A stretch of 64,000 bases of DNA. Origin: Thermoplasmatales archaeon I-plasma (GTDB lineage Archaea > Thermoplasmatota > Thermoplasmata > Thermoplasmatales > GCA-001856825). The position numbers and the translations under genes are program-made. The notes beneath the pieces were generated by a model. The model was not told the origin of the DNA. It worked only from the letters and a program-made list of their open reading frames with translations, and did not search any database. Positions 52,814 to 62,350 of this stretch are shown here, one piece after another. Position 1 is the first letter of the stretch; the number at the start of each line of letters is the position of its first letter. Location of the stretch: NCBI GenBank assembly GCA_001856825.1, contig ATMD01000002.1, positions 186,004 to 250,003 of the forward strand, written 5' to 3'.

Positions 52814-53042
52814 CTTTCGTCCGATATTTCTTAAGAATTTAACTTCTTTCGCCTTTAAACTGGACATAAATTGGTTAACGGATTGCAAGAAAATGCTGGA
52901 ACACTATTAAAGAAGGATGAACTATCCTTTTCAAATTACTAATAATTCTCTACATTTGCTAACCGGTCTAAGATAATTTAAGGCGCATAAATGCACATAG
53001 ATGTGCACGATATAAGATAATACTGCATGTAATTATTTAACG

Positions 53043-53732
53043 GTGATTAAATTGCAAAACAAATCTGTTGGCAATATCATTGTAACAGTGATAGTGGTCT
53101 TGATAGCGGCAGGTGGGTTGGCAACAGGACTATTCGCAAGTCATCTTTCATCGAATACCCCAGTGGAGCAGACTCAGGGAAATCTGAGTACTGGGTCTTC
53201 GGCGCCTTTCCAGCTTGTACTGGTAATAACTACTAACAATTTCTATAACGCGTCAGTAGGATATCAGCCTGCATATTTCGTCCTTCAAAATGGGACATTG
53301 CAATCTTCTGCAAATATAACAATTCCAGCTAACCAGAAGGTAGAGTTGACAGTGATAAATTATGATAACGGAAATGGAACTGTATCTCCTATCTATGCCA
53401 ATGTCACTGGAACAATTAATGGAAAGGAGACAATCATAAACAACACAAATGTGAACTCAACAAACGGAAATAGCCAGATCAACGTCAATGGAGGAGCAGT
53501 GGTTTCTTCGGTGCCAGTCAATAATATAGCACATACATTTACAATACAAAACGGAAGTAACATCATCCTCAACATACCTGTAGTACCATCGAGCGTTGTT
53601 CAGGCTACCTTCGAGCTAAGTCCAGGAGTTTACACGTGGCAGTGCGAGGTTTCTTGCGGCTCAGGTCCAACGGGATGGGGTGGAGCCATGGAAGCTCCGG
53701 GCTGGATGACGGGAACTCTGACAGCAGACTAA
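53043..53732 (+). CDS. Membrane-anchored cupredoxin, CuA-like
   Basis: A 229-residue protein with an N-terminal membrane anchor (VGNIIVTVIVVLIAAGGLAT) and an outside, asparagine-rich cupredoxin domain. Copper ligands are H164 (NIAHTFTI) and the pair C201/C205 in WQCEVSCG, the CxxxC spacing of cytochrome oxidase subunit II (CuA). The second histidine of CuA is missing; MEAPGWM could supply methionine. It may be an electron carrier for a terminal oxidase, distinct from blue copper proteins. It begins with GTG. No oxidase subunit I is in the window apart from CydA. Confidence 0.65.
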   Translation: MIKLQNKSVGNIIVTVIVVLIAAGGLATGLFASHLSSNTPVEQTQGNLSTGSSAPFQLVLVITTNNFYNASVGYQPAYFVLQNGTLQSSANITIPANQKVELTVINYDNGNGTVSPIYANVTGTINGKETIINNTNVNSTNGNSQINVNGGAVVSSVPVNNIAHTFTIQNGSNIILNIPVVPSSVVQATFELSPGVYTWQCEVSCGSGPTGWGGAMEAPGWMTGTLTAD

Positions 53733-53930
53733 ACAGGAAATGGAAGATCATCGATCTAACTAGTCCTTCTGGGAATGGGAATAGATAAGACCTAACTTTT
53801 GTTCCCACTGCTACCTAAATCCTCCCAGGTGGACCTAGATTTTTTATAATATTTTGCTAGAAAACAATTCTTAAGTGAGAAATCAGGGTCTAGGGTTAAA
53901 ATATTTAGAGACAATCACTTCTGGATCAAG

Positions 53931-55166
53931 ATGGACTTCGGCAGTACAGAGGAAGACAAGCTCATAAGGGATAATGCAAGAGAATTTGTCCAAAAATACG
54001 TCATCCCAAAGAGGAACAGTTTTTCTTACACGAAAAAGATTCCGGATGAAATCATTCAAAGAGCAGCAGATGCAGGATTCATAGGTTTCACTGTGTCAGA
54101 GAAGTATGGAGGTGCTGGAGGTACAGTCTCACAAATGGCTGCAATCGTGGAAGAACTGGCCAGAGGAGATGTTTCTATGGCCCTCCCTGTCTACGTTCTT
54201 CTGCTAAACGGCTGGCCTTCAATGCTCGAGAAGTACGGCTCTGAGGAGGCCAAGCAGGAAATTCTCCCATCAATTGTAAAGGGTAGAACATATTTTGGAA
54301 TAGGGTCAACGGAGCCGTCCGGTGGTTCTGACGTAATGAATGAGAAATCAAACGCTACAAAGAAGGGGAAAGTATGGTCCGCATCAGGGGAAAAGGTGTA
54401 CATAAGTGGTGTAAGGGAGGCGCTTAATCTCCCGGGAGGGGGTGGTTTTCTGACTCTCCTGAGGACAGGCGAAAAGAGTCTGGCATCTAAGGCATTCACC
54501 TCATTCGCCCTCATGATTAAGGGAACAGACGGGAAACTTAGGAAGGAAATATCGACAACCCTATTTGACAACATAGCGAGAGAAGGTCTGTCCACGGGTG
54601 GATTTTCCTTCAGCGATCTAGATCTTGATGACATTTATCGCGTTGGAGAGATCGGACAGGGATTCCACATAATAATGGAGGGTTTCAACATAGCAAGAAT
54701 TTATGTTGCAGCTGCCTGCAACGGCGCAGCCCTAGAGGCTCTTGACATGGGGAGAGAGCACCTTAGGACTAGGATTCTTTTCGATCAGCCCCTCGGAAAA
54801 CAGGAAGGTCTACAGTTCGAACTTTCCGAGCTTTACGGAAAACTCGAATCTTCAAGACTGCTCACCCAGAAAGCTGCATGGATACTTGACAGGGTTTACA
54901 AGAACAAAGAACGAGTTCCGCTTTCAGAGCAAAATCTAGCCGTTTCACTTGCGAAGATGACAGGACCACCGACTGCGCACGAGATAATCACAAAAGTCAT
55001 GATATGGCACGGTGCAATGGCATACACCAAGGACCTCCCCCTTGGAGCTGCACAGGGTGGGGTAATGTCTTATTATATTGGAGCAGAGGGAGGAATCAAT
55101 ATAATGAAGCTGATCATTGCAAGAGAGCTGTTAGGCAAGGAGTTTCTCAACTATAAGTCCGGATAA
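53931..55166 (+). CDS. Acyl-CoA dehydrogenase
   Basis: A 411-residue flavoenzyme. It has IVEELARGDVSMALP, the FAD/substrate loop FGIGSTEPSGGSDVMNEKS, and a C-terminal domain with YIGAEGGINIMKLIIARELLG near the catalytic glutamate position. It oxidises acyl-CoA to enoyl-CoA, the first step of fatty- or branched-acid breakdown. An enoyl-CoA hydratase gene lies 3 kb away. A TATA-like TTAAAATATT lies shortly before the ATG. tRNA-Gln follows 31 bp after the stop. Confidence 0.92.
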   Translation: MDFGSTEEDKLIRDNAREFVQKYVIPKRNSFSYTKKIPDEIIQRAADAGFIGFTVSEKYGGAGGTVSQMAAIVEELARGDVSMALPVYVLLLNGWPSMLEKYGSEEAKQEILPSIVKGRTYFGIGSTEPSGGSDVMNEKSNATKKGKVWSASGEKVYISGVREALNLPGGGGFLTLLRTGEKSLASKAFTSFALMIKGTDGKLRKEISTTLFDNIAREGLSTGGFSFSDLDLDDIYRVGEIGQGFHIIMEGFNIARIYVAAACNGAALEALDMGREHLRTRILFDQPLGKQEGLQFELSELYGKLESSRLLTQKAAWILDRVYKNKERVPLSEQNLAVSLAKMTGPPTAHEIITKVMIWHGAMAYTKDLPLGAAQGGVMSYYIGAEGGINIMKLIIARELLGKEFLNYKSG

Positions 55167-55197
55167 ATTTTTATTTACAGCGAAATAGAGTAATCGA

Positions 55198-55270
55198 AGC
55201 CCCGTGGTGTAGTGGACAAGCATTTCGGACTTTGAATCCGACGACGGCAGTTCGAATCTGCCCGGGGCTA
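55198..55270 (+). tRNA. tRNA-Gln (TTG)
   Basis: Acceptor AGCCCCG (55198-55204) pairs with CGGGGCT (55263-55269), discriminator A at 55270. The anticodon loop CTTTGAA gives anticodon TTG at 55232-55234; stem TCGGA/TCCGA. No intron. Confidence 0.95.
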
Positions 55271-55508
55271 TTGTGATTTCGCGGAGCCGTATTTTTCCAA
55301 GATAATGAAACACGATATTATGAATCTGGAATATATTTGACTAATAGGTTAACCGAATCCTTCAGGAATCTTGCTTTTATTATAAGATATAGCACCTAGT
55401 ATGCATACAGGAAGTGAGGGGATGTTAGAAATTCCTAGACGCACCCTAGAAAATAGAGCTAGTTTAGTGGAATGAAGAAGATGAGGTGAAGATTGCGGGG
55501 CTGAGCAT

Positions 55509-56711
55509 CTAAATATAGTCTTCCAACTCTTTTAGGTTTGAGACTAATGGGAGTTTTTCTGAGTCTACTGGTATAACTCCCTGATCCTTGAGACCATTTC
55601 CCGTAGCAATAGAAACAACGACTGAATTTTTTTTGAAGGAGTCTTTTAAATATTCTATAGCGGCCAAAGGGGTGGCACTAGCAGGCTCTACAAATATGCC
55701 CTCTTCGGAGGCAAGGTCTCGCTGCGCCTTGAGGATTTCCTGGTCATTCACGGCTAGCAACTGCCCATTAGATTCCCTTACTGCGGTCAGTGCCTTCCTC
55801 CAGGAAACAGGGTTTCCGATTCGAATTGCAGAAGCCACTGTTTCAGGATTGTCCCACTTTACAAGGTTGTCATTTCCATTCTGGAAAAGCTGAGCAAGGG
55901 GTGAAGCACCGGCGGCCTGAACCCCGATCATTTTAGGCGTCTTGTCTGTCATCCCCCACTTCTTGAGCTCAGAAAAACCCTTCCAGTACGCGCTTATGTT
56001 ACCGGCGTTCCCAACAGGGAGGATCACGTAGTCTGGTATTTTTTTGCCAAGTTGCTCAAATATCTCATAAGCCCCCGTTTTCTGGCCCTCTATTCTGAAC
56101 GGATTCAGAGAATTCACAATATAGAGGTCCCTTCTCCTGCTCGCCTCAAGGGCCATTAGTTCCAATGCACTATCAAAATCTCCGGACACTCTTATTACCT
56201 TGGCACCGTGGATGACGGCTTGTACAAGTTTCCCTCCTGCTACCTTTCCAGCCGGAACAAGTACGACCGCTTTCATGCCTCCTCTGGCAGCATAAGCTGA
56301 AGCCGAGGCTGACGTATTTCCTGTTGATGCACACACAAGCGTCTCTGCGCCTATCTCCTTTGCCCTAGTGACTGCCACAGTCATTCCCCTGTCCTTGAAC
56401 GAACCTGTTGGATTTTGTCCCTCGTTCTTGACAAAAAGTTTTGTGCCTTCTTTGAAGGCAAGATTTTCAGCTCTTATCAGAGGTGTGTTACCCTCGTTAA
56501 TCGTTATTATCTGCGTCTCACCTGAGATCGGGAGGGTCTTGGAGTACCTCCAGACTCCCACTCCATCAAAATCGTTAATCTTAGGAAAGTTCTTTGTCAA
56601 AACAAGTTCGAGAACTTCCCCACATTTGCAACGTGATGATATAGGCTCTTCTTCATATTCCCTCCCGCACTCGAAGCAGCGCAGAAGCCAATCCTTATGG
56701 TCCTTCAACAA
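55509..56711 (-). CDS. thrC: Threonine synthase
   Basis: A 400-residue PLP enzyme. An N-terminal zinc-ribbon-like pair (RCFECGREYEEEP, SRCKCGEVLEL) precedes the fold. The PLP lysine lies in NPTGSFKDRGMTVAVTRA, and the phosphate loop is ILPVGNAGNISAYWKG. It converts O-phosphohomoserine to threonine. The gene overlaps the end of thrB by 17 bp on the same strand, so they are one operon. The A/T-rich stretch upstream at 55271-55508 is on the far (3') side. Confidence 0.93.
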   Translation of the reverse strand: MLKDHKDWLLRCFECGREYEEEPISSRCKCGEVLELVLTKNFPKINDFDGVGVWRYSKTLPISGETQIITINEGNTPLIRAENLAFKEGTKLFVKNEGQNPTGSFKDRGMTVAVTRAKEIGAETLVCASTGNTSASASAYAARGGMKAVVLVPAGKVAGGKLVQAVIHGAKVIRVSGDFDSALELMALEASRRRDLYIVNSLNPFRIEGQKTGAYEIFEQLGKKIPDYVILPVGNAGNISAYWKGFSELKKWGMTDKTPKMIGVQAAGASPLAQLFQNGNDNLVKWDNPETVASAIRIGNPVSWRKALTAVRESNGQLLAVNDQEILKAQRDLASEEGIFVEPASATPLAAIEYLKDSFKKNSVVVSIATGNGLKDQGVIPVDSEKLPLVSNLKELEDYI

Positions 56712-57633
56712 TCTTCGTTCCCTCCCCTGGATTCGTTATAAAGCTGTTGGCTATAATCCCATGGGTAGCGAAGCGTTCCACCATTGAGGTCCGTATCCTC
56801 TCTGGATCAGTCTCAACACTATCTACGATGGCCATCATGCTTGGTCCTGCTCCGCTTATACATACGCCTGCTGCACCAGCTTGCAGTGCCGTATTTTTAA
56901 CATCATCAAACCATGGTATCATCACCTTTCGGGCTGGTTCGACGACAGAATCCTCCAACCCCTTGCCTATCATAACTATGTCGCCCTTCGCAAAACCAGC
57001 CACTACAGTGGACGCAAGAGAGACATTTCTTGCAAGCTTCCCGATTTCCACTTGCCTGGGAAGAAGTGACCTGGAGTATTGAGTCTTCTTTCCTGGCAAC
57101 CTTAAGAGTGGAGTTAAAATCACTACTGCCATTCCTTTTGGAGGTGTGAACCTGATCGTTTCTAGCGAATCGCCACTTACTATTACGAAGCCTCCGTTTA
57201 GGGCTCCCGCTAGATTATCGAAATGTCTTGATCCAGAGGCCGCAAATTCGCCCTCTACCGCAAATTCTAGAAGTCGTTTGTTGTCAAGTTCCAATTCAAA
57301 AAGGTGATTCATGGCTACTGCCGCTGCTATGGAAGAAGCTGCACTGCTTCCCAAGCCGACTCCAATAGGTATCCTGCTCGTAATTAGTGCATCTATATCA
57401 TAATACAGATCAAATTTCGTTGCAATACTCTCTACTACTGCACGTACAGCCCTATCTTCAGGCAAGGATACGCTACCTCCTCCGATGTAAGAAGTTCTGA
57501 TACACATCTCTCTGGATTTGGAAGCGGTTAGTTCAACGGTATCCTTTGGATTACTAAGGCCAAGTGCAAAAACGTCGAAACCTGAACCCAGATTTGCAGA
57601 AGATGCAGGAGCTTCAACGATTATTTGTCTCAT
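56695..57633 (-). CDS. thrB: Homoserine kinase
   Basis: A 312-residue GHMP kinase. The GHMP ATP-loop is PIGVGLGSSAASSIAAAVAM, and the C-terminal GAGPSMMAIVD motif closes the site. It phosphorylates homoserine to O-phosphohomoserine, the substrate of ThrC, which is encoded directly downstream with a 17-bp overlap. The first residues (IIVEAPASSANLGSGFDVFA) are typical. The gene starts at ATG 57633. Confidence 0.95.
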   Translation of the reverse strand: MRQIIVEAPASSANLGSGFDVFALGLSNPKDTVELTASKSREMCIRTSYIGGGSVSLPEDRAVRAVVESIATKFDLYYDIDALITSRIPIGVGLGSSAASSIAAAVAMNHLFELELDNKRLLEFAVEGEFAASGSRHFDNLAGALNGGFVIVSGDSLETIRFTPPKGMAVVILTPLLRLPGKKTQYSRSLLPRQVEIGKLARNVSLASTVVAGFAKGDIVMIGKGLEDSVVEPARKVMIPWFDDVKNTALQAGAAGVCISGAGPSMMAIVDSVETDPERIRTSMVERFATHGIIANSFITNPGEGTKIVEGP

Positions 57634-57799
57634 TCTACCAAATCTCGCAGAAAATATAGTCGCTCGACATGACTTTTAAATCTCGGTTCATGCGCATCTT
57701 ATAAAACAAATGCATTTGCTTTCTGCATCAAGGGTCTATCAACAGATAATGTGACTGATAAACATGCAAAGGCCCTATTTAACGTTCCTCATTTTGCGC

Positions 57800-58087
57800 T
57801 CAGTATATCTGGAAATTCCCTGTAGTTGTGTTAGACTGTCCAGATCTTTCATTATCAAACAGCCTAATACTTGCCCCTTTCTTTGATTCCCCTGTGAATT
57901 TGGTTTCCTTCCCTGTACCGTGAGATGTTGCAGAAGTAATATGAATTTCTTCAGACTCCTGTCTAGTCAAATTTGTTCTGGTATTGGTAGCTTCCAAGCC
58001 CACAGGTTCCTTCTCGGGATGTTCCCAGAATCTCATCAGATGCATCATAATGAGGTTAGATAAAAACAATTTGGATAATTCCTTCAT
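57800..58087 (-). CDS. Doubtful small hypothetical protein
   Basis: A 95-residue frame with a helical start (MKELSKLFLSNLIMMHLMRF) and a polar, threonine/serine-rich tail. No promoter or domain is visible and the composition is low-complexity towards the end. It may be spurious. Confidence 0.25.
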   Translation of the reverse strand: MKELSKLFLSNLIMMHLMRFWEHPEKEPVGLEATNTRTNLTRQESEEIHITSATSHGTGKETKFTGESKKGASIRLFDNERSGQSNTTTGNFQIY

Positions 58088-58164
58088 ACATCATTATCGA
58101 AGAAGCATTGACTCATCAAACCGTTTGAATAAAATGTACAAGGTGCGATTTTGAAATTCAAAGA

Positions 58165-58977
58165 TCATCTTTTCAGGAAGGACCTCATTATCTTTGACGG
58201 TTCACCAGTATTAAACACTTCCGCATCAGCCTCGACTGCAAATCTGAATGATTCATTGTAAAGATCTTCCGTCATCGTTCTCAGCAAGCGCTTGTGGACT
58301 CTCTGAGCCATTCTGGGCTTTGAGATAAGTTGTTTTGCAATATCCAGTGAGACTGAGTGTGAACGTCCTTCCATAGCGACATAGTTGATTATTCCAATTT
58401 CTTTACCCTCAGCGCCGCTTATTAAATTTCCTGTCATGACGAGTTCTGCTATCTTTGGTATAGGCACACCAAGCATTCTCAAAAACTTGCTTCCCGTAAT
58501 ACTAGGTATCCCTATGTTTATTTCAGGGAGACCAAGTTTAGCTGTGGGGGAAGAAACCCTTATGTCACAGAGGAGAGAAAGCTGGAATCCAGCTCCTGTT
58601 GCGTATCCTTCTATTGACGCTATCGTCGGCTTGTCAACATTTCTAATAGCATCAAACATTCTTTTCAGTTCTTCCATCCAACCGCTTACATCTTTACCGG
58701 AAAATGATACGATATCGTTGATATCTTGGCCAGTTGAAAAATTTCCTCCCATTCCACTTAAAATTATGGCCTTTATGGAATCATTTTGATTAAGATTCTC
58801 AAGCACCTCGACCAATTCGCTTTTAAGTGACTTATTCAGCGCGTTAAACTTCTTAGGTCTATTCAAAATGACTTCTGAAATCTCTCCTTCTTTCACAACA
58901 ATCTCTTCGTAATTCACGCAAGTAACATGGGAGAATGGATAATAATTGTTGTCTCTCAGATTTGAAGGTTCAGGCAT
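58165..58977 (-). CDS. Enoyl-CoA hydratase/isomerase family protein
   Basis: A 270-residue crotonase-fold protein. It has VILNRPKKFNALNKSL, the oxyanion-hole motif GMGGNFSTGQDINDI, and ASIEGYATGAGFQLSLLCDIRV (shown here in two parts: ASIEGYATGAGF and QLSLLCDIRV). It hydrates or isomerises enoyl-CoA, a partner to the acyl-CoA dehydrogenase 3 kb away. The frame starts at ATG 58977, but the first 20 residues are unusual. A GTG at 58917 (VNYEEIVV) with a TATA-like ATTATT about 26 nt upstream may be the true start, giving about 250 residues. Confidence 0.85.
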   Translation of the reverse strand: MPEPSNLRDNNYYPFSHVTCVNYEEIVVKEGEISEVILNRPKKFNALNKSLKSELVEVLENLNQNDSIKAIILSGMGGNFSTGQDINDIVSFSGKDVSGWMEELKRMFDAIRNVDKPTIASIEGYATGAGFQLSLLCDIRVSSPTAKLGLPEINIGIPSITGSKFLRMLGVPIPKIAELVMTGNLISGAEGKEIGIINYVAMEGRSHSVSLDIAKQLISKPRMAQRVHKRLLRTMTEDLYNESFRFAVEADAEVFNTGEPSKIMRSFLKR

Positions 58978-59276
58978 TCTATAGGTTGGTAAAAATAAAT
59001 TGATGGATGAAGAAATTGGATCACTTCTTGTTCTTATGAACTAAGCTCAGTTAAATTTCAAGTACACCAGTTTTAAATCGGAATTCCAAAAAGCAGCATT
59101 TGGTTTTCTTAAATCGATGGCGGGCATCTAACAGATATGAATTCGTAGGCAACAATGATTCATGAAAAATTTAAGGAACAAACGAGCTATAGAATGATGT
59201 TTGATGCTCACATAGTTCAAATTGCACATTATCCCATTTTTTGACTATCTAAAGAATATCTTCTCCAGAACTTTTT
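58978..59276. other. Gap upstream of the small 59277 frame
   Basis: No gene recognised; A/T-rich, no long frame. Confidence 0.4.
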
Positions 59277-59501
59277 TTGGAGAAGAGGTTCGAAAGTCCG
59301 AAGTATGATAAGAAATATCTTCGTAGCATTCTAGCCCTTTCCCAAAGGAAAGCAATAGTCTATTATGTGGAGCAGGACCAATATAATTTAAATTTCAAAG
59401 CAAAGCGCAGAGGCGGTGCCCAAAACCTAAATATCAAAACTGCAGAATTGCAGGGGAAAGATGTATCAATCACAGCCTTAGTGAAATTCAACAGCGAATG
59501 A
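59277..59501 (+). CDS. Possible small basic protein
   Basis: A 74-residue frame beginning TTG, with many Lys and Arg residues (KYDKKYLRSILALSQRKA, KAKRRGGAQNLN). It has no clear promoter or known domain. It could be real or chance. Confidence 0.3.
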   Translation: MEKRFESPKYDKKYLRSILALSQRKAIVYYVEQDQYNLNFKAKRRGGAQNLNIKTAELQGKDVSITALVKFNSE

Positions 59502-59744
59502 TGCCCACAATGTTTAAGTACGTCTTGCAAATTGGATACTAGTGACTATGAGGGAAGGCAGGAAAAGAATTTTTACCATTCCGTGCCACTTTTCAGCCTA
59601 TAGTTACTGATATCTCCATCTGATATTTTGGTGTAATTTATGAATCTTGACAACTTCATAAGTATGACCTTATCAAGGTCTCGCATTTCTGCGGTTTGTT
59701 GCTTCATTTTATCCGGAAATATATTTAACAGAATACGGGCTGCG
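59502..59744. other. Intergenic region with the aro operon promoter
   Basis: The region contains the TATA box at 59719-59727. A frame that runs through it (59640-59855) is partly spurious; only its 3' part, from TTG 59745, may be translated. Confidence 0.4.
59719..59727 (+). promoter_or_regulatory. TATA box of the aromatic amino-acid operon
   Basis: ATATATTTA, about 23 nt before TTG 59745 and about 125 nt before the aroG-type ATG at 59848. It places the transcript start near 59745-59750 and implies a leader of about 100 nt. Confidence 0.5.
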
Positions 59745-59855
59745 TTGGGTATATCAGTTCCAGATGGGCTAAGGTCATTTGGTCACTGCACGGGATTGAA
59801 GTTTCAATTCTTTCTGGAAGCTATCTTTTCAAGAGGAGGAATGACGAATGAATAA
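59745..59855 (+). CDS. Possible Phe-rich leader peptide of the aro operon
   Basis: A 36-codon frame starts with TTG at 59745, at or near the predicted transcript start, and stops at 59853-59855, 8 bp inside the next gene. The peptide contains five phenylalanines, three of them in KFQFF. A shorter version starting at TTG 59796 would keep that cluster. Overlap with the next ATG would couple its translation to the DAHP synthase gene. No protein family is involved; it may act as a sensor of Phe supply. Confidence 0.35.
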   Translation: MGISVPDGLRSFGHCTGLKFQFFLEAIFSRGGMTNE

Positions 59856-60672
59856 CACATATAAGAACGTTAAATTGGCCTCACTTAACGGATTAGGGAG
59901 AACAACAGTGAGGGTGGGAGATTTGGAAGTCGGGAATGGGCTAACAGTCATAGGGGGACCATGCAGTGTTGAAAGTGAGGAACAGCTGTTGGAGACTGCA
60001 GTAAGGGTTAAGCAGGCAGGGGCAGACATGCTTAGAGGAGGGGTATTCAAGCCCAGAACATCTCCTTACTCGTTCCAGGGGCTAGGGCTTAAGGGGTTGA
60101 AAGTTCTGGAGAAGGCTAAGGATATAACGGGCCTACCGATCGTATCGGAGGTACTTGACACAAGGGATGTCAGGTGGGTCAGCGACTATGTCGACGTGAT
60201 ACAGATAGGGGCGAGAAATATGCAGAACTTCTCCCTTCTGAAAGAAGTAGGGAAGACCAGGAAGCCTGTTCTTCTGAAAAGGGGGATGCAGTCAACATTG
60301 GAAGAGTGGCTGAACAGCGCTGAATACATTTTAAAGGAAGGCAATCCAGACGTAATCCTCTGTGAGCGTGGAATTAGAACCTTCGAGACCTACACTCGCA
60401 ATACCCTCGACCTTAGTGCAGTACCAGCGCTGAAGGAGCTGACTCATCTGCCTGTGATTGTTGATCCGTCCCACGGGACGGGCAAGGCCAGCCTGATAGA
60501 ACCTATGAGTCTTGCCTCGGTCGCTTCTGGTGCTGATGGACTGATCATAGAAGTGCACAGAGACCCTTCTCAGGCACTTAGCGATAAGGATCAAGCCCTT
60601 ACTCCAGACCAGTTTTCGGAACTTGTGAGAAAGGCCAGGATCGTCCATTCTACCATGGAGGGATTGGTATGA
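59848..60672 (+). CDS. aroF: 3-deoxy-7-phosphoheptulonate (DAHP) synthase, type I beta
   Basis: A 274-residue TIM-barrel enzyme of the KDO8P/type I-beta DAHP synthase family. Motifs are [40 protein letters not shown] and [19 protein letters not shown] (shown in parts). It joins PEP and erythrose-4-phosphate, the first step of the shikimate pathway. A GAGGAGG site precedes the ATG at 59848. It lacks a fused chorismate mutase or ACT regulatory domain. The aroB gene overlaps its last 4 bases. Confidence 0.93.
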   Translation: MNNTYKNVKLASLNGLGRTTVRVGDLEVGNGLTVIGGPCSVESEEQLLETAVRVKQAGADMLRGGVFKPRTSPYSFQGLGLKGLKVLEKAKDITGLPIVSEVLDTRDVRWVSDYVDVIQIGARNMQNFSLLKEVGKTRKPVLLKRGMQSTLEEWLNSAEYILKEGNPDVILCERGIRTFETYTRNTLDLSAVPALKELTHLPVIVDPSHGTGKASLIEPMSLASVASGADGLIIEVHRDPSQALSDKDQALTPDQFSELVRKARIVHSTMEGLV

Positions 60673-61700
60673 GTGTCATGGAGCTTCATGCGACTAGCGG
60701 ATCTACTAAAGTATTTTTTTCTGATACCGGAAAATTCCTCCCGAATATCAAGGGCAGAACAAGAGTAATGCTTGTGACAGACGAGAACGTAGTGCGGATG
60801 CATGGAGACAAAATGAATGATCTTGACAAGATAGTTCTTCAAGCTGGTGAAAGTGCAAAGACAATTAGAAGCGTGGAAAGAATTTACGACGCCCTATTAG
60901 ACCATGATGTGGACAGGTCATCCCTGATTGTCGGGGTGGGGGGAGGAACAGTTTCTGACGTAACAGGTTTTGCCGCCTCCACATTCAGGAGAGGAATACC
61001 ATTCGGTTTTGTTCCCACAACCCTTCTTGCCCAGGTAGACGCGAGCATCGGCGGAAAGAACGGGATAAATTTCAGAGGATTCAAGAATATGATCGGGACG
61101 GTAAGGCAACCAGAATTTTGCATGATTGATTTATCACTTTTGAAGACTCTGCCAGCCGATCAATTAATATCTGGAATGGCGGAAATCATTAAGTGTGGCG
61201 CAATCCTGAACAACAAACTGTTTGAGTACGTGGAGGAAAACCATCCAGGCATAATTTCTATGGATGAGCGAAGTCTTGCATATGCGGTTTCTGAGACAAT
61301 TTCTGCTAAGATAAGCGTTGTAGGGAGGGATGAGATGGATAACGGGGAGAGGATGAAGTTAAATTTCGGGCACACAGTAGGTCACGCAATTGAAAAGGTA
61401 ACAGGTCTTCCCCACGGTTATTCAATAGCAATTGGCATGGTGGCCGAATCACGACTTGCCGCCCATAATGGGGTTCTTCCTTCTGGAGATGTCTTGAGAA
61501 TAGAGGGATTACTGAAAAGAATGGGTTTGCCGACCAGATCAGAAGCGAGCAGCACTGATGTTTTGGAAGCTATCTCTAAGGACAAAAAGAGTTCTGGTGA
61601 CTCGATCAACATTGCATTGCCAGAAAAGATTGGAAATGGAACTATTTATAAAATCAAGAAGCGGCAGTTGAAGTACGCGGTTCAGGAGGTGTGCAAATGA
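60669..61700 (+). CDS. aroB: 3-dehydroquinate synthase
   Basis: A 343-residue enzyme with the NAD-binding [19 protein letters not shown] (glycine loop), [20 protein letters not shown] and the metal site [12 protein letters not shown]. It makes 3-dehydroquinate from DAHP. This is the bacterial-type, NAD-requiring enzyme, not the archaeal ADH/DHQ route from aspartate semialdehyde. It overlaps the DAHP synthase stop and its own stop overlaps the aroD start. Confidence 0.95.
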   Translation: MSVMELHATSGSTKVFFSDTGKFLPNIKGRTRVMLVTDENVVRMHGDKMNDLDKIVLQAGESAKTIRSVERIYDALLDHDVDRSSLIVGVGGGTVSDVTGFAASTFRRGIPFGFVPTTLLAQVDASIGGKNGINFRGFKNMIGTVRQPEFCMIDLSLLKTLPADQLISGMAEIIKCGAILNNKLFEYVEENHPGIISMDERSLAYAVSETISAKISVVGRDEMDNGERMKLNFGHTVGHAIEKVTGLPHGYSIAIGMVAESRLAAHNGVLPSGDVLRIEGLLKRMGLPTRSEASSTDVLEAISKDKKSSGDSINIALPEKIGNGTIYKIKKRQLKYAVQEVCK

Positions 61701-62350
61701 AAACAGTTAGGGAGTCAAAGATATGCGTGAGCATTTCAGGGCTATCTGTCCATGAGATTCTTAAAGAAACAAAGGGAATGGAAATGGCAGAGATAAGGCT
61801 CGATGAGATGAAATTTACACCTGAAGAAATAGGGGAGATATTCTCTGCTCGTGCTGAGATGATTGCAACGTGCAGGCCTGGAACATTGAAAGACGAAGAC
61901 AGAATGAGGCTCTTGACGAAAGCAATAGATTCCGGAGCAGCGTATGTGGACATAGAGATTGAGTCAAAGAAATGGTACAGGGAGAAGATTATCAATGAAG
62001 CAAGAAGAAACGGGTGCAAGGTGATTTTGTCGTATCACAATCATAGACTGACGCCTCCAGAGAATGTCCTTCTCAACATTGCTCAGAAATTCAAGCGGAT
62101 GGATGGAGATATACTCAAAATCGCATGCAAGGCGAACACTATCTCAGATACCGCGAGACTCATCGGACTGCTCGGTCATCTGAAAAATACAGTTGTTGTA
62201 GCAATGGGGGAGAAAGGAAGGATCAGCAGGGTTGTAGGCCCGCTGATGGGAGCCCCTTTCACCTATGCTTCACTTTCTAAGGGCAAGGAGACTGCGGAAG
62301 GTCAGATAGAATTCAGAAGGATGAAGGAAATAATGAGTTCGATCGTATGA
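61697..62350 (+). CDS. aroD: 3-dehydroquinate dehydratase, type I
   Basis: A 217-residue type I dehydroquinase. The Schiff-base lysine lies in DILKIACKANT, and the catalytic histidine in ILSYHNHRLTPP. A Shine-Dalgarno site AGGAGGTG (61684-61691) precedes the ATG at 61697, which overlaps the aroB stop (ATGA). A GTG at 61691 lies inside that site and is less likely as a start. It dehydrates 3-dehydroquinate to 3-dehydroshikimate. Confidence 0.93.
   Translation: MKTVRESKICVSISGLSVHEILKETKGMEMAEIRLDEMKFTPEEIGEIFSARAEMIATCRPGTLKDEDRMRLLTKAIDSGAAYVDIEIESKKWYREKIINEARRNGCKVILSYHNHRLTPPENVLLNIAQKFKRMDGDILKIACKANTISDTARLIGLLGHLKNTVVVAMGEKGRISRVVGPLMGAPFTYASLSKGKETAEGQIEFRRMKEIMSSIV

Noticed and set aside
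59640-59744. Upstream part of the 59640-59855 frame as part of a longer leader protein.
   Set aside because: It lies upstream of or over the TATA box, so it would not be in the transcript. Only the part from TTG 59745 is kept.
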